Source of the DNA: DATLFP01 sp035540955
GTDB taxonomy: Bacteria; Actinomycetota; Acidimicrobiia; Acidimicrobiales; CADCSY01
Length of the DNA stretch: 64,000 nt
Direction: 5' to 3'
NCBI GenBank assembly: GCA_035540955.1
Contig: DATLFP010000252.1
Span: 1 to 64,000 of the forward strand
The notes under the pieces are model-generated. The model was given only the letters and a program-made list of their open reading frames with translations. It was not told the origin of the DNA and searched no databases. The translations under genes were made by a program, and so were the position numbers. Shown here piece by piece: positions 26,746-36,445 of this stretch; the first letter of the stretch is position 1, and each line of letters starts with the position of its first letter.

Positions 26746-27809
26746 TGGATCCCGTCGCCTGGGACCTGGCCGAGCGTGTCGCCGTCCGGGTCGCCGGCCG
26801 GGAGCCCTTCGCCGATTCGTACCACCACGACTCCCTCGTCCCCGACTTCGCCGAGCTGACCGCCGAGGCCGAAGACCTCGTCGCCGAGGAGACCGGGCTC
26901 CGGTCGCTCGCCGGCCCCGCTCGGGCCCGGGTCACCGACCGTGCCGGCTGGGTGCGGGCCAACCTGACCGCGTTCCGGCGGATGCTGTTGCCGGTCACCG
27001 AGAAGCTGGCGTCGCGGCTCGACGAGGAGGCGCTGAGCGCCAAGGTCACCCGGTCGGTCGCCGGCGTCGAGATCGGCACCCTGCTCGGCTGGATGTCGAC
27101 CCGCGTGCTCGGCCAGTACGACCTCCTCATCGTCGAGGAGGAGGGCGACGCCGATCAGGACTTCGTCTACTACGTCGGCCCCAACGTGCTCGCCATCGAG
27201 AAGCGCTATGGGTTCCCACCCCGCGAGTTCCGGCTCTGGCTCGCGATCCACGAGGTCACCCACCGGGCTCAGTTCACCGGGGTGCCCTGGCTGCGCCCCC
27301 ACTTCCTCGGCCTCGTGCACCAGACCCTCGACAGCGTCGAGCCCGACCCCCGCCGGCTGCTCGAAGGCATCCGACGCGCCGTGAGCGAGGTGCGGGCCGG
27401 GCGCAACCCGCTCGACGAAGGCGGGCTGGTGGCGCTGTTCGCCACCGACGAGCAGCTGGCCGTCATCCAGCAGATCGGCGGGATGATGAGCCTGCTCGAG
27501 GGCCACGGCGACGTGACGATGGATCGGGCCGCCCGCCATCGCATCCCGTCGGCGCCGCGCTTCAGCCGCGTGCTCAAGCACCGCCGGGCGAGTGGCTCGC
27601 CGGGGGCCAAGCTCGTCCAGCAGCTCATCGGTCTCGAGGCGAAGCTCAACCAGTACGCCCAGGGCGAAGCGTTCATCGCGGCCGTCGAGGCGGCGGGTGG
27701 GCGCGCCCTGCTCGACACGGCCTGGGAGGGGCCCGACCGGCTCCCGAGCCTGGCCGAGATCCGAGATCCGCGGCAGTGGATCGAGCGCGTCGGCGAGCGT
27801 GCCGCGTAG
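26745..27809 (+). CDS. Zinc-dependent metalloprotease-like protein (DUF2342, F420-associated)
   Basis: The 354-residue protein belongs to a family tied by phylogenetic profile to coenzyme F420 genomes and annotated as zinc metalloprotease. The HEVTHRAQF motif (HExxH) is at about residue 169, with EGHGDVTMDRA about 80 residues later offering further ligands. VGPNVLAIEKRYGFPPREFR precedes the HExxH. No signal peptide: cytoplasmic. GTG 26745 overlaps the previous stop. Its substrate is unknown. An F420-type oxidoreductase at 42636 agrees with F420 use in this organism. Confidence 0.85.
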   Translation: MDPVAWDLAERVAVRVAGREPFADSYHHDSLVPDFAELTAEAEDLVAEETGLRSLAGPARARVTDRAGWVRANLTAFRRMLLPVTEKLASRLDEEALSAKVTRSVAGVEIGTLLGWMSTRVLGQYDLLIVEEEGDADQDFVYYVGPNVLAIEKRYGFPPREFRLWLAIHEVTHRAQFTGVPWLRPHFLGLVHQTLDSVEPDPRRLLEGIRRAVSEVRAGRNPLDEGGLVALFATDEQLAVIQQIGGMMSLLEGHGDVTMDRAARHRIPSAPRFSRVLKHRRASGSPGAKLVQQLIGLEAKLNQYAQGEAFIAAVEAAGGRALLDTAWEGPDRLPSLAEIRDPRQWIERVGERAA

Positions 27810-27846
27810 CCTGGCTCGGCATCGTCAGGAGTAGCCCAGAGAGGCT

Positions 27847-28602
27847 GTGGTGGCAACGATCCTCGTGGTCGACGACGAACCGGACATCCGCCAGCTCGTC
27901 CAGCTCAACCTCGAGCTGGATGGCCATCGCGTCATCACGGCGGGCGACGGCAACGAGGCGCTCAAGGTGCTCGAGACCGAGATCCCCGACGTGATGCTGC
28001 TCGACCTCAACATGCCCGAGCTCGACGGCTGGGCGGTCCTCCAGCGCATCAAGGAGGCGGGCGACACCGACATCAGCCGGATCCCGGTGCTCATGCTCAC
28101 CGCCTACGACACCGCCGACAACCGCGTGCGCGGCGGCATCGAGGGCGCCATCCGCTACCTCACCAAGCCGTTCTCGCCCGTCGCGCTGCGCGACGAGATC
28201 CGCGGCGCGCTCGAAGGCGACCCCGAGCCGGTCAAGCGCCGACGGGCGCAGCAGGCCGCGCTCGAGCAGCTGGCACGCATGGAGAAGGGTGCCGACCCGC
28301 TGGCGGGCTCGCCCTTCACCCGCACCCGCCTCACCCGGCTCGAGCACCGCCCGACCCCGGCACCGGAGCCGAAGCTGGTCACCGACGCCCGCCACAAGCT
28401 GGACGACCTCACCGAGAAGCAGCGCGATCTCCTCGAGCGGCTGTCGTCGGCCGCGTCCGTGAGCGATGCCGCCACCGACCTGGGGGTCAGCCGGTCGAAC
28501 GTCTACGCCAGCCTGCGCCGGATCAGCCGGAAGCTCGGGATCGCGTCGGTCCCCGACCTGCTCGTCCTCGTCCGCGACGGCTCGCTCCTCGGCGAGGCCT
28601 GA
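27847..28602 (+). CDS. Response regulator with HTH output domain
   Basis: The 251-residue protein has a receiver domain at residues 1-120 (ILVVDDEPDIRQLVQLNLEL; phospho-Asp in VMLLDLNMPELDGW; LMLTAYDT; Lys in IRYLTKPFSP) and a C-terminal helix-turn-helix (LTEKQRDLLERLSSAASVSD, AATDLGVSRSNVYASLRRIS). The output domain is LuxR/SARP-unlike and looks like a simple HTH. No histidine kinase is adjacent. GTG 27847 or 27850 follows GAGAGG. TAGCCT (27807-27812) is a candidate -10. Confidence 0.88.
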   Translation: MVATILVVDDEPDIRQLVQLNLELDGHRVITAGDGNEALKVLETEIPDVMLLDLNMPELDGWAVLQRIKEAGDTDISRIPVLMLTAYDTADNRVRGGIEGAIRYLTKPFSPVALRDEIRGALEGDPEPVKRRRAQQAALEQLARMEKGADPLAGSPFTRTRLTRLEHRPTPAPEPKLVTDARHKLDDLTEKQRDLLERLSSAASVSDAATDLGVSRSNVYASLRRISRKLGIASVPDLLVLVRDGSLLGEA

Positions 28603-28610
28603 CGACCCGT

Positions 28611-28643
28611 GGCGGTTCGTGTCGGCTGCCGGCACGAAGCGCC
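28611..28643. terminator. Hairpin between the response regulator gene and tilS
   Basis: GGCG-TTCGTG pairs with CACGAA-CGCC around one mismatch, with an 11-nt loop. It ends right before the tilS GTG. Confidence 0.45.
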
Positions 28644-29501
28644 GTGAAGCGCGGCGCCCTGCTCGACCGGTGCACGTTCCCGGCTCCCGGCTCCACGGCG
28701 GTCGCCGCCGTCTCCGGTGGTGCCGACTCGCTGGCGCTCCTCGCCCTGGCCGTCGACGCCGGGCTGCGCGTCACCGCCGTCCACGTCGACCACGGCCTCC
28801 GGCCGGGCTCGGCCGACGAGGCCGATGCCGTGCGGGCGGCGGCGGTCGAGCTCGGCGCGGCGTTCCGGGCCGAGCGGGTCGAGGTCGAACGGGGACCGAA
28901 CCTCGAGGCGCGGGCCCGTGCGGCGCGACAGGCGGCGCTCCCACCGGGCGCGATGACCGGGCACACCGCCGACGACCAGGCCGAGACCGTGCTGCTGAAC
29001 CTGGTGCGGGGAGCCGGCACCGACGGCCTTGCCGCGATGCGTCAGGGACCGACCAAGCCGATCCTCGCCCTGCGACGGTCGGAGACCCGCGCGCTGTGCG
29101 CGGCCCGGGGCTTCACCCCGCTCGAGGATCCCAGCAACGCCGACCCCGCGCACCGGCGCAACCGGATGCGCCACGAGGTGCTGCCGCTCCTCGACGACGT
29201 GGCGGCGCGGGACGTCGCCGCCGTGCTGGCCCGCGGGGCGTCGCTGCTGGCTGAAGACGCCGCCCTCCTCGACTGCCTCGCCGAGCGGATCGACCCCACC
29301 GACGCCGCCGCCCTGGCGGAGGCGCCGCCGGCGCTGGCGCGGCGGGCGCTGCGGCGCCTGCTCGGTGGCGACCACCCGCCCGACGCGGCTGCCGTCGAGC
29401 GGGTGCTGGCCGTCGCCCGCGGCGAGCGGCTGGCCACCGAGGTGGCCGGCGGTCTCCGAGTCCGGCGCACCGCCGGGCGCCTCGTACTCTCTGCACCGTG
29501 A
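28644..29501 (+). CDS. tilS: tRNA(Ile)-lysidine synthase
   Basis: The 285-residue PP-loop ATPase changes C34 of tRNA-Ile(CAU) to lysidine. The PP-loop is AAVSGGADSLALLALA (from residue 22), followed by VTAVHVDHGLRPGSADEADA and MTGHTADDQAETVLLNLVRG. It lacks the long C-terminal domains of E. coli TilS, as in other short actinobacterial forms. The GTG start at 28644 directly follows a hairpin. The hpt -10 box is inside its last codons. It opens the long metabolic array that runs to lysS. Confidence 0.93.
   Translation: MKRGALLDRCTFPAPGSTAVAAVSGGADSLALLALAVDAGLRVTAVHVDHGLRPGSADEADAVRAAAVELGAAFRAERVEVERGPNLEARARAARQAALPPGAMTGHTADDQAETVLLNLVRGAGTDGLAAMRQGPTKPILALRRSETRALCAARGFTPLEDPSNADPAHRRNRMRHEVLPLLDDVAARDVAAVLARGASLLAEDAALLDCLAERIDPTDAAALAEAPPALARRALRRLLGGDHPPDAAAVERVLAVARGERLATEVAGGLRVRRTAGRLVLSAP
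29485..29490 (+). promoter_or_regulatory. Leaderless -10 box for hpt (TACTCT) inside tilS
   Basis: It ends 7 nt before GTG 29498, so hpt and the downstream genes may be transcribed independently of tilS. Confidence 0.45.
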
Positions 29502-30070
29502 CCCGCCGCCTCCCGCCGCCCCACGACGAGAACCCGCGACTGGGCGAGCTCGTCATCAGCGAGGACGACCTCCAGAACCGCATCGCCGAGCTCGGGAAGC
29601 AGCTCACCGCCGACTACGCCGGCCGCCCCCCGCTCCTGGTCGGCGTGCTCAAGGGTGCGTTCGTGTTCATGTCGGACCTCGCCCGGGCCATCGACCTCCC
29701 CGTCGAGTTCGACTTCATGGCGGTGTCGTCCTACGGCAGCGCCACCAAGACCAGCGGCGTCGTCCGCATCGTCAAGGACCTCGATCTCGACCTCACCGGC
29801 CGCCACGTCCTGCTCGTCGAGGACATCGTCGACAGCGGCCTGACCCTCGCCTACCTCCGCCGCAACCTGCTGGCCCGCGGCCCGGCCAGCCTCGAGGTCT
29901 GCGCCCTGCTGGTGCGCGAAGGCAACGACAAGGTCGATCTCGACCTCAAGTACGTCGGCTTCCGGATCCCGCCGGCGTTCGTCGTCGGCTACGGCCTCGA
30001 CGTCGCCGAGCAGTACCGGAACCTCCCGTTCGTGTGCGTCTACAACGAGGAGCCGAGGGGCGCTGTCTGA
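29498..30070 (+). CDS. hpt: Hypoxanthine phosphoribosyltransferase
   Basis: The 190-residue purine-salvage enzyme joins hypoxanthine or guanine to PRPP. The PRPP loop is HVLLVEDIVDSGLTLAYLRR (about residues 107-126), with the catalytic Asp in it; PLLVGVLKGAFVFMSDLARA and VGYGLDVAEQYRNLPFV are family blocks. GTG 29498 is in a GTGA overlap with tilS. tilS-hpt-ftsH is a widely conserved order. Confidence 0.95.
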   Translation: MTRRLPPPHDENPRLGELVISEDDLQNRIAELGKQLTADYAGRPPLLVGVLKGAFVFMSDLARAIDLPVEFDFMAVSSYGSATKTSGVVRIVKDLDLDLTGRHVLLVEDIVDSGLTLAYLRRNLLARGPASLEVCALLVREGNDKVDLDLKYVGFRIPPAFVVGYGLDVAEQYRNLPFVCVYNEEPRGAV

Positions 30071-30109
30071 GGGGGCGCCGGTACCCTGAGGGACTCTCCG
30101 ACCCTCGAG

Positions 30110-32032
<1,923 letters not shown>

Positions 32033-32034
32033 CG

Positions 32035-32607
32035 GTGGCCGTCGATCGCGCCCGCGTCGAGGCGGCCGTGCGCGAGATCCTGCTCGCCGTCGGCGAGGAT
32101 CCCGACCGCGACGGCCTGCTCGACACGCCCGCCCGCGTGGCTCGCATGTACGACGAGGTCCTGGCGGGCATCGGCCAGAACGCCGAGGCCCACCTCGAGG
32201 TGACCTTCGACGCCGACCACGACGAGATGATCATGGTGCGCGACATCGCGCTGGTGTCCAACTGCGAGCACCACATGATCCCCTTCATCGGCAAGGCGCA
32301 CGTGGCGTACATCCCGGGCAAGGACGGCCGCATCACCGGGTTGTCGAAGCTGGCCCGACTCGTCGACGTCTACGCCCGGCGCCTGCAGGTGCAGGAGCGG
32401 CTCACGTCGCAGATCGCCGACACGCTCGAGCGCGAGCTCGAGCCCCGCGGCGTGTTGGTGGTGATCGAGGCCGAGCACCTGTGCATGTCGATGCGCGGCG
32501 TGCGCAAGCCGGGTTCGACGACGGTGACCTCGGCGGTGCGGGGCCTGTTCCGGGAGAGCGTCGCCACTCGGGCCGAGGCGATGAACTTCATCCACCGTGG
32601 AAGCTGA
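32035..32607 (+). CDS. folE: GTP cyclohydrolase I
   Basis: The 190-residue enzyme makes 7,8-dihydroneopterin triphosphate from GTP, the first step to folate. Zinc and active-site motifs: SNCEHHMIPFIGKAHVAYIP and EAEHLCMSMRGVRKPGSTTV. Length and ends are normal. It starts at GTG 32035, 2 bp after the ftsH stop codon, and its stop overlaps the FkbM-like gene by 11 bp. Confidence 0.96.
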   Translation: MAVDRARVEAAVREILLAVGEDPDRDGLLDTPARVARMYDEVLAGIGQNAEAHLEVTFDADHDEMIMVRDIALVSNCEHHMIPFIGKAHVAYIPGKDGRITGLSKLARLVDVYARRLQVQERLTSQIADTLERELEPRGVLVVIEAEHLCMSMRGVRKPGSTTVTSAVRGLFRESVATRAEAMNFIHRGS

Positions 32608-33595
32608 GCCGGACCTGACCGACCCGGCGAGCGGGGATCCCAACGCCCGGCGCATCGCGCTGGCGGTGTCGTGCCGCGACACCGACGTCATCCCGAAAGT
32701 GGCAGGCGCCGGCGACGTCCGGGACGGCGTCCAGGTGATGCACAACGGCCTGCTCGTCGAGGCCGACGGCTACCAGGGGCCGTGGATGACCGAGATCATC
32801 CGCCGGCTGCGCGGCCACCACGAGCCGCAGGAGGAGCTCGCCTTCCACGCCGTGATCGAGCGGCTGGCGGCGTCGGAGACGAACCCGGCGGTGATCGAGC
32901 TCGGGTCGTGGTGGGCGTACTACTCGCTCTGGGCGCGATGCCGGATCCCGGGCGCCCGCTCGTTCTGCGTCGAGCCCGACCTGCCCTACCTTGAGCTCGG
33001 CCGCCGCAACTTCGAGCTCAACGGGCTCGACGCCGTGTTCCACCACGCCGCGGTGGGCCAGCTTTCGCAACCGCCGCAGCCGTTCTTGTGCGAGAGCGAC
33101 GGCCGGGACCACGACGTGCCGTTCGAGAGCCTCGGCTCGTTGCTCGATCGCTTCGGACTCGCCCGCGCCGACCTCGTGCTGGTCGATGTCCAGGGCGCCG
33201 AGACGCCTCTCCTCGACGGCGCCCGCGAGCTGCTGCGCGGCGGTGCTGTGCGCTTCATGGTGATCTCCACCCACCACCACGCCATCAGCGGCGACCCGCT
33301 CACCCACCAGCGCTGCCTCATGCTGCTGCGCGAGCTCGGCGCGCACGTCGTGACCGAGCACACTGTGGCGGAGTCCTTCACGGGCGACGGCCTCATCGTC
33401 GTGTCCTTCGACGAGCGCGACCGCGACCTCACCGTCGTCACCTCCCACTGCCGGGTCGGCGACTCCCTCTTCGGCGACCCGCTGTGGGACCTGGCCGGGG
33501 CTCGCGACGAGGTCGCCGGCCTCCGCGCCCAGCTCGCGACCGCCGCGGCCGAGCCCGCGCCGGCTCCCGCTCGCCGCCGGTTCCGGCGACGATGA
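32597..33595 (+). CDS. FkbM-like SAM-dependent methyltransferase
   Basis: The 332-residue protein has a class I methyltransferase core at about residues 90-230: NPAVIELGSWWAYYSLWARC (motif I), ARSFCVEPDLPYLELGRRNF (motif II acidic residue), ADLVLVDVQGAETPLLDGAR (motif V) and VRFMVISTHHH, in FkbM style. FkbM-type enzymes usually O-methylate small molecules or sugars. It is embedded between folE and folP with an 11-bp overlap and an ATGA junction, where other genomes have no gene. It is either a pterin/folate-linked step or a hitch-hiker. The last 35 residues are an Ala/Pro/Arg tail. Confidence 0.7.
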   Translation: MEAEPDLTDPASGDPNARRIALAVSCRDTDVIPKVAGAGDVRDGVQVMHNGLLVEADGYQGPWMTEIIRRLRGHHEPQEELAFHAVIERLAASETNPAVIELGSWWAYYSLWARCRIPGARSFCVEPDLPYLELGRRNFELNGLDAVFHHAAVGQLSQPPQPFLCESDGRDHDVPFESLGSLLDRFGLARADLVLVDVQGAETPLLDGARELLRGGAVRFMVISTHHHAISGDPLTHQRCLMLLRELGAHVVTEHTVAESFTGDGLIVVSFDERDRDLTVVTSHCRVGDSLFGDPLWDLAGARDEVAGLRAQLATAAAEPAPAPARRRFRRR

Positions 33596-34383
33596 GCGTC
33601 GGCGATCGCGGCTGCGTGGTCATGGGGGTGCTCAACGTCACCCCCGACTCCTTCTCCGACGGCGGCCGGTACCTCAACCCCGAGGCGGCCTTCGCCCATG
33701 GGCTCGCCATGTGGCGCGACGGGGCGGCGTGGATCGATGTGGGGGGTGAGTCGACCCGGCCGGGCGCGGCGCCCGTCGACGCCGCCGAGGAGGCTCGGCG
33801 AGTCGTGCCCGTCGTGCACGCCCTGGTCGCGGCGGGCGCGCGCGTCTCGATCGACACTCGCCGGGCGTCCGTCGCCGAGGCGGCCATCGCCGCCGGCGCC
33901 GGCATGGTGAACGACGTGTCGGCCTCGCTGCACCGCGTCGCCGCCGCCGCCGGCGTCCCCTGGGTCGCCATGCACATGCAGGGCGAGCCGGGGTCCATGC
34001 AGGACGAGCCGCGGTACGGGGATGTCGTCGCCGAGGTCGGCACCTTCCTCCGAGAGCGAGCCGCGGCGGCGCTCGACGCCGGCGTCCCCGAGGTCTGGAT
34101 CGACCCCGGGATCGGCTTCGGCAAGACCGTGGCCCACAACCTGAGCCTCCTCCGCCACCTGCCCGAGCTGGTCGAATCCGGGCATCCCGTCCTGGTCGGA
34201 ACCAGCCGCAAGCGGTTCATCGGGGCCCTCACCGGCGGCGCCGCCGAGGACGATCGCCTGGAGGGAACCCTGGCAACCTGCGTCTGGGCAGCCGCCGCAG
34301 GGGCCAAGATGGTGCGGGTCCACGACGTCGCCCCCACGGTGGAGGCGATGCGGATCACCCAGCAGGAGGTCGACCTGACGTGA
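33592..34383 (+). CDS. folP: Dihydropteroate synthase
   Basis: The 263-residue TIM-barrel enzyme couples p-aminobenzoate to dihydropterin pyrophosphate; it is the sulfonamide target. Motifs: VMGVLNVTPDSFSDGGRYL, GAAWIDVGGESTRPGA, GAGMVNDVSA, WIDPGIGFGKT and LVGTSRKRFIG. ATG 33592 is in ATGA overlap with the FkbM-like gene; the same frame is open far upstream but only this part is folP. Its stop overlaps the next GTG. Confidence 0.96.
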   Translation: MSVGDRGCVVMGVLNVTPDSFSDGGRYLNPEAAFAHGLAMWRDGAAWIDVGGESTRPGAAPVDAAEEARRVVPVVHALVAAGARVSIDTRRASVAEAAIAAGAGMVNDVSASLHRVAAAAGVPWVAMHMQGEPGSMQDEPRYGDVVAEVGTFLRERAAAALDAGVPEVWIDPGIGFGKTVAHNLSLLRHLPELVESGHPVLVGTSRKRFIGALTGGAAEDDRLEGTLATCVWAAAAGAKMVRVHDVAPTVEAMRITQQEVDLT

Positions 34384-34880
34384 AGGGGAAGTGGGCGGCG
34401 GGGATCGTGCCCCGCTACTTCACCTGGATCATCACCGACCACCTCGCGATCTGCGAGCGGCTCGGTGGCTACGGCTCCAACCACCGGAAGGTGCGGCGCC
34501 AGGAGGAGATCATCTGGGTGCGCGAGCAGGGGTTCACCCGCATCGTGAGCCTGCTGCCGTCGCCCCACAACCTGCATCACTACGAGGAGCTCGGGGTGGC
34601 GTACCGGCACCTGCCGTTCGGGCCCCACGACGACCCGACCGAGGTGCTGCCCCCGATCTGGGACGACCTGCAGGCGCAGCTCGCCGCCGGCGACAAGCTC
34701 ATCGTCCACCACGACGAGCTGGGCGATCGCCTCCTCGGGGTGATGGGTGGCTACCTGATCCGCACGGGTCTCGTGCCCGAGCCGCCCCGGGCCACGGCGA
34801 TGATCGAGAAGCTCGTCGAGCGCCAGATGGGCCCGGCGGGCCGCGAGCTGGTGGCGGTGGCGGCTCGTGGGCGGCCCTGA
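34380..34880 (+). CDS. Dual-specificity phosphatase-like protein lacking the catalytic cysteine
   Basis: The 166-residue protein has the order of a small dual-specificity phosphatase: GFTRIVSLLPSPHNLHHYEE and LGVAYRHLPFGPHDDPTEVL (general-acid loop), then KLIVHHDELGDRLLGVMGGY where the P-loop should be. The motif H-C-x5-R reads H-H-x5-R (HHDELGDR): histidine replaces the nucleophile while Arg and the following helix remain. It is likely a pseudophosphatase that binds phosphate or a phosphoprotein. GTG 34380 overlaps folP in GTGA, and the 3' end overlaps folB by 14 bp, so it is firmly in the folate operon. Confidence 0.68.
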   Translation: MKGKWAAGIVPRYFTWIITDHLAICERLGGYGSNHRKVRRQEEIIWVREQGFTRIVSLLPSPHNLHHYEELGVAYRHLPFGPHDDPTEVLPPIWDDLQAQLAAGDKLIVHHDELGDRLLGVMGGYLIRTGLVPEPPRATAMIEKLVERQMGPAGRELVAVAARGRP

Positions 34881-35235
34881 CCACATCGAGCTGCGGGGCC
34901 TGCGGATCGAGGCCATCTGCGGCGTGCTGCCCCACGAGCGGACCACGCCCCAACCGCTCGAGCTCGACGTCGACCTCGAGGTCGACCTCGGTCCCGCGGG
35001 GATGACCGATGACCTAGCGGCGACCGTGGACTACGGGGCGGTCACCACCGAGGTCGAGCGGGTGGCGACGACGGCGCGACCGCAGCTGCTCGAGCACCTC
35101 GCGTCGCAGGTCGCCGCCGCCGTCCTCGCCGGCGACCGCCGGATCGCGGCGGTGACCGTTGCCGTGCGCAAGCTCGAGCCGCCCGTCGCCCAACGGCTGT
35201 CGACGGCCGGGGTGCGGATCCGCCGGGTCCGGTGA
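34867..35235 (+). CDS. folB: Dihydroneopterin aldolase
   Basis: The 122-residue enzyme converts dihydroneopterin to 6-hydroxymethyl-dihydropterin. IELRGLRIEAICGVLPHERT (FolB start with the conserved Glu), DDLAATVDYGAVTTEVERVA and VAVRKLEPPVAQ are typical. It starts at GTG 34867, inside the previous gene, and its stop overlaps folK in GTGA. Confidence 0.93.
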   Translation: MGGPDHIELRGLRIEAICGVLPHERTTPQPLELDVDLEVDLGPAGMTDDLAATVDYGAVTTEVERVATTARPQLLEHLASQVAAAVLAGDRRIAAVTVAVRKLEPPVAQRLSTAGVRIRRVR

Positions 35236-35675
35236 CGCGCGCCTTCCTCGCCCTCGGGTCGAACCTCGGCGACCGCGGGCAGCACCTGCGGGACGCGGTG
35301 GCGGCCATGCCCGACGTCGTGGCGGTGTCGCCGGTCTACGAGACGGGCCCGGTCGGCGACCCCGACCAGGGTCGATACCTCAACGCGGTGGTCGAGCTCG
35401 ACACCGAACGCACGCCGAGGCAGCTGCTCGAGCTGTGCGGCGAGCTAGAGCGCGCGGCCAAGCGCGTGCGCACGCGCCGCTGGGGCCCGCGCACGCTCGA
35501 CGTGGACGTGCTGCTCGTCGGCGACGAGGTCGTCGACGAGCCCGACCTGCAGGTCCCCCACCCGCGGATGTGGGAACGGGCGTTCGTGCTCGTGCCACTG
35601 GCCGACCTCGCGCCCGATCTGGTGCCCGATCCGCCGACCGACGAAGGAGTCGTGCGGGTCGACGGGGTACTCTGA
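35232..35675 (+). CDS. folK: HPPK, 6-hydroxymethyl-dihydropterin pyrophosphokinase
   Basis: The 147-residue enzyme transfers pyrophosphate from ATP to hydroxymethyl-dihydropterin. Motifs: AFLALGSNLGDRGQHLRDAV, SPVYETGPVGDPDQGRYLNA, RWGPRTLDVDVLLVGDEVVD (metal-binding DVD) and VPHPRMWERAFVLVPLADL. It completes folE-folP-folB-folK. About 70 bp follow before the DUF2520 gene. Confidence 0.95.
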   Translation: MTRAFLALGSNLGDRGQHLRDAVAAMPDVVAVSPVYETGPVGDPDQGRYLNAVVELDTERTPRQLLELCGELERAAKRVRTRRWGPRTLDVDVLLVGDEVVDEPDLQVPHPRMWERAFVLVPLADLAPDLVPDPPTDEGVVRVDGVL

Positions 35676-35743
35676 GGGGGAGCGAACGGCACCCACGACC
35701 CGGGTTCACCGGGCCGGGGGCCGGAACGTGGAGAGGAAGCCCG

Positions 35744-36445
35744 TTGCCCACCCTGCGCGTCATCGGGCCCGGACGAGCCGGGACCGCGGTGTCGAGAGCC
35801 CTCGAGGCGAGCGGCTGGACCGTCGCGGCCCCGCTCCGGCGGGGAGAGGATCACCGCGCCGCGGCTCGCGGCGTCGACCTCCTCCTCGTCGCGACGCCCG
35901 ACGCCGCGGTCGCCGACGTGGCGAGCGCCGTCGCTCCCGAGCCCGAGACCGTCGTTGCCCACCTCGCCGGCAGCCTCGGTCTCGACGTGCTCGCGCCCCA
36001 CCCCCGGCGGGCGTCGATCCACCCGCTCGTGAGCATCCCCGCGGGCACCACCGATGTGCGGGGCGCGTGGTTCGCCGTGGCGGGCGACGACCTCGCCGGC
36101 AAGGTGGTGGCCGACCTCGGCGGCCGGCCCGTCGTCGTCGAGGACGCGGCTCGAGCGACCCATCACGCGGCCGCCTGCATCGCGTCCAACCACCTGGTCG
36201 CCCTGCTCGGACAGGTGGAGCGGGTCGCGGCCGAAGCGGGCGTGCCGCTCGAGGCGTACCTCGACCTTGCACGACAGTCCCTCGAGAACGTCGCCGCCGT
36301 CGGGCCCCGAGCAGCCCTGACGGGGCCGGTCCGCCGGGGCGATCACGAGACGGTCGAGCGTCATCGGGCTGCCCTGGCCGCCGACGAGGTGCCTGCGTAC
36401 GACGCCATGGCCGCGCTCGCCCGCCGACTGGTGCCCGGCACGTGA
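35744..36445 (+). CDS. Rossmann-like / DUF2520 NAD(P)-binding protein
   Basis: The 233-residue protein starts TLRVIGPGRAGTAVSRALEA, a dinucleotide-binding GxGxxG-type turn, and has the DUF2520 C-terminal part (ASIHPLVSIPAGTTDVRGAW, ATHHAAACIASNHLVALLGQ). Related proteins often sit next to panC, and some relatives may supply ketopantoate reductase-like activity, but the substrate is not shown. TTG 35744 is chosen: GGAGAGGAAG lies 6-15 bp upstream. Its stop overlaps panC in GTGA. Confidence 0.82.
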   Translation: MPTLRVIGPGRAGTAVSRALEASGWTVAAPLRRGEDHRAAARGVDLLLVATPDAAVADVASAVAPEPETVVAHLAGSLGLDVLAPHPRRASIHPLVSIPAGTTDVRGAWFAVAGDDLAGKVVADLGGRPVVVEDAARATHHAAACIASNHLVALLGQVERVAAEAGVPLEAYLDLARQSLENVAAVGPRAALTGPVRRGDHETVERHRAALAADEVPAYDAMAALARRLVPGT

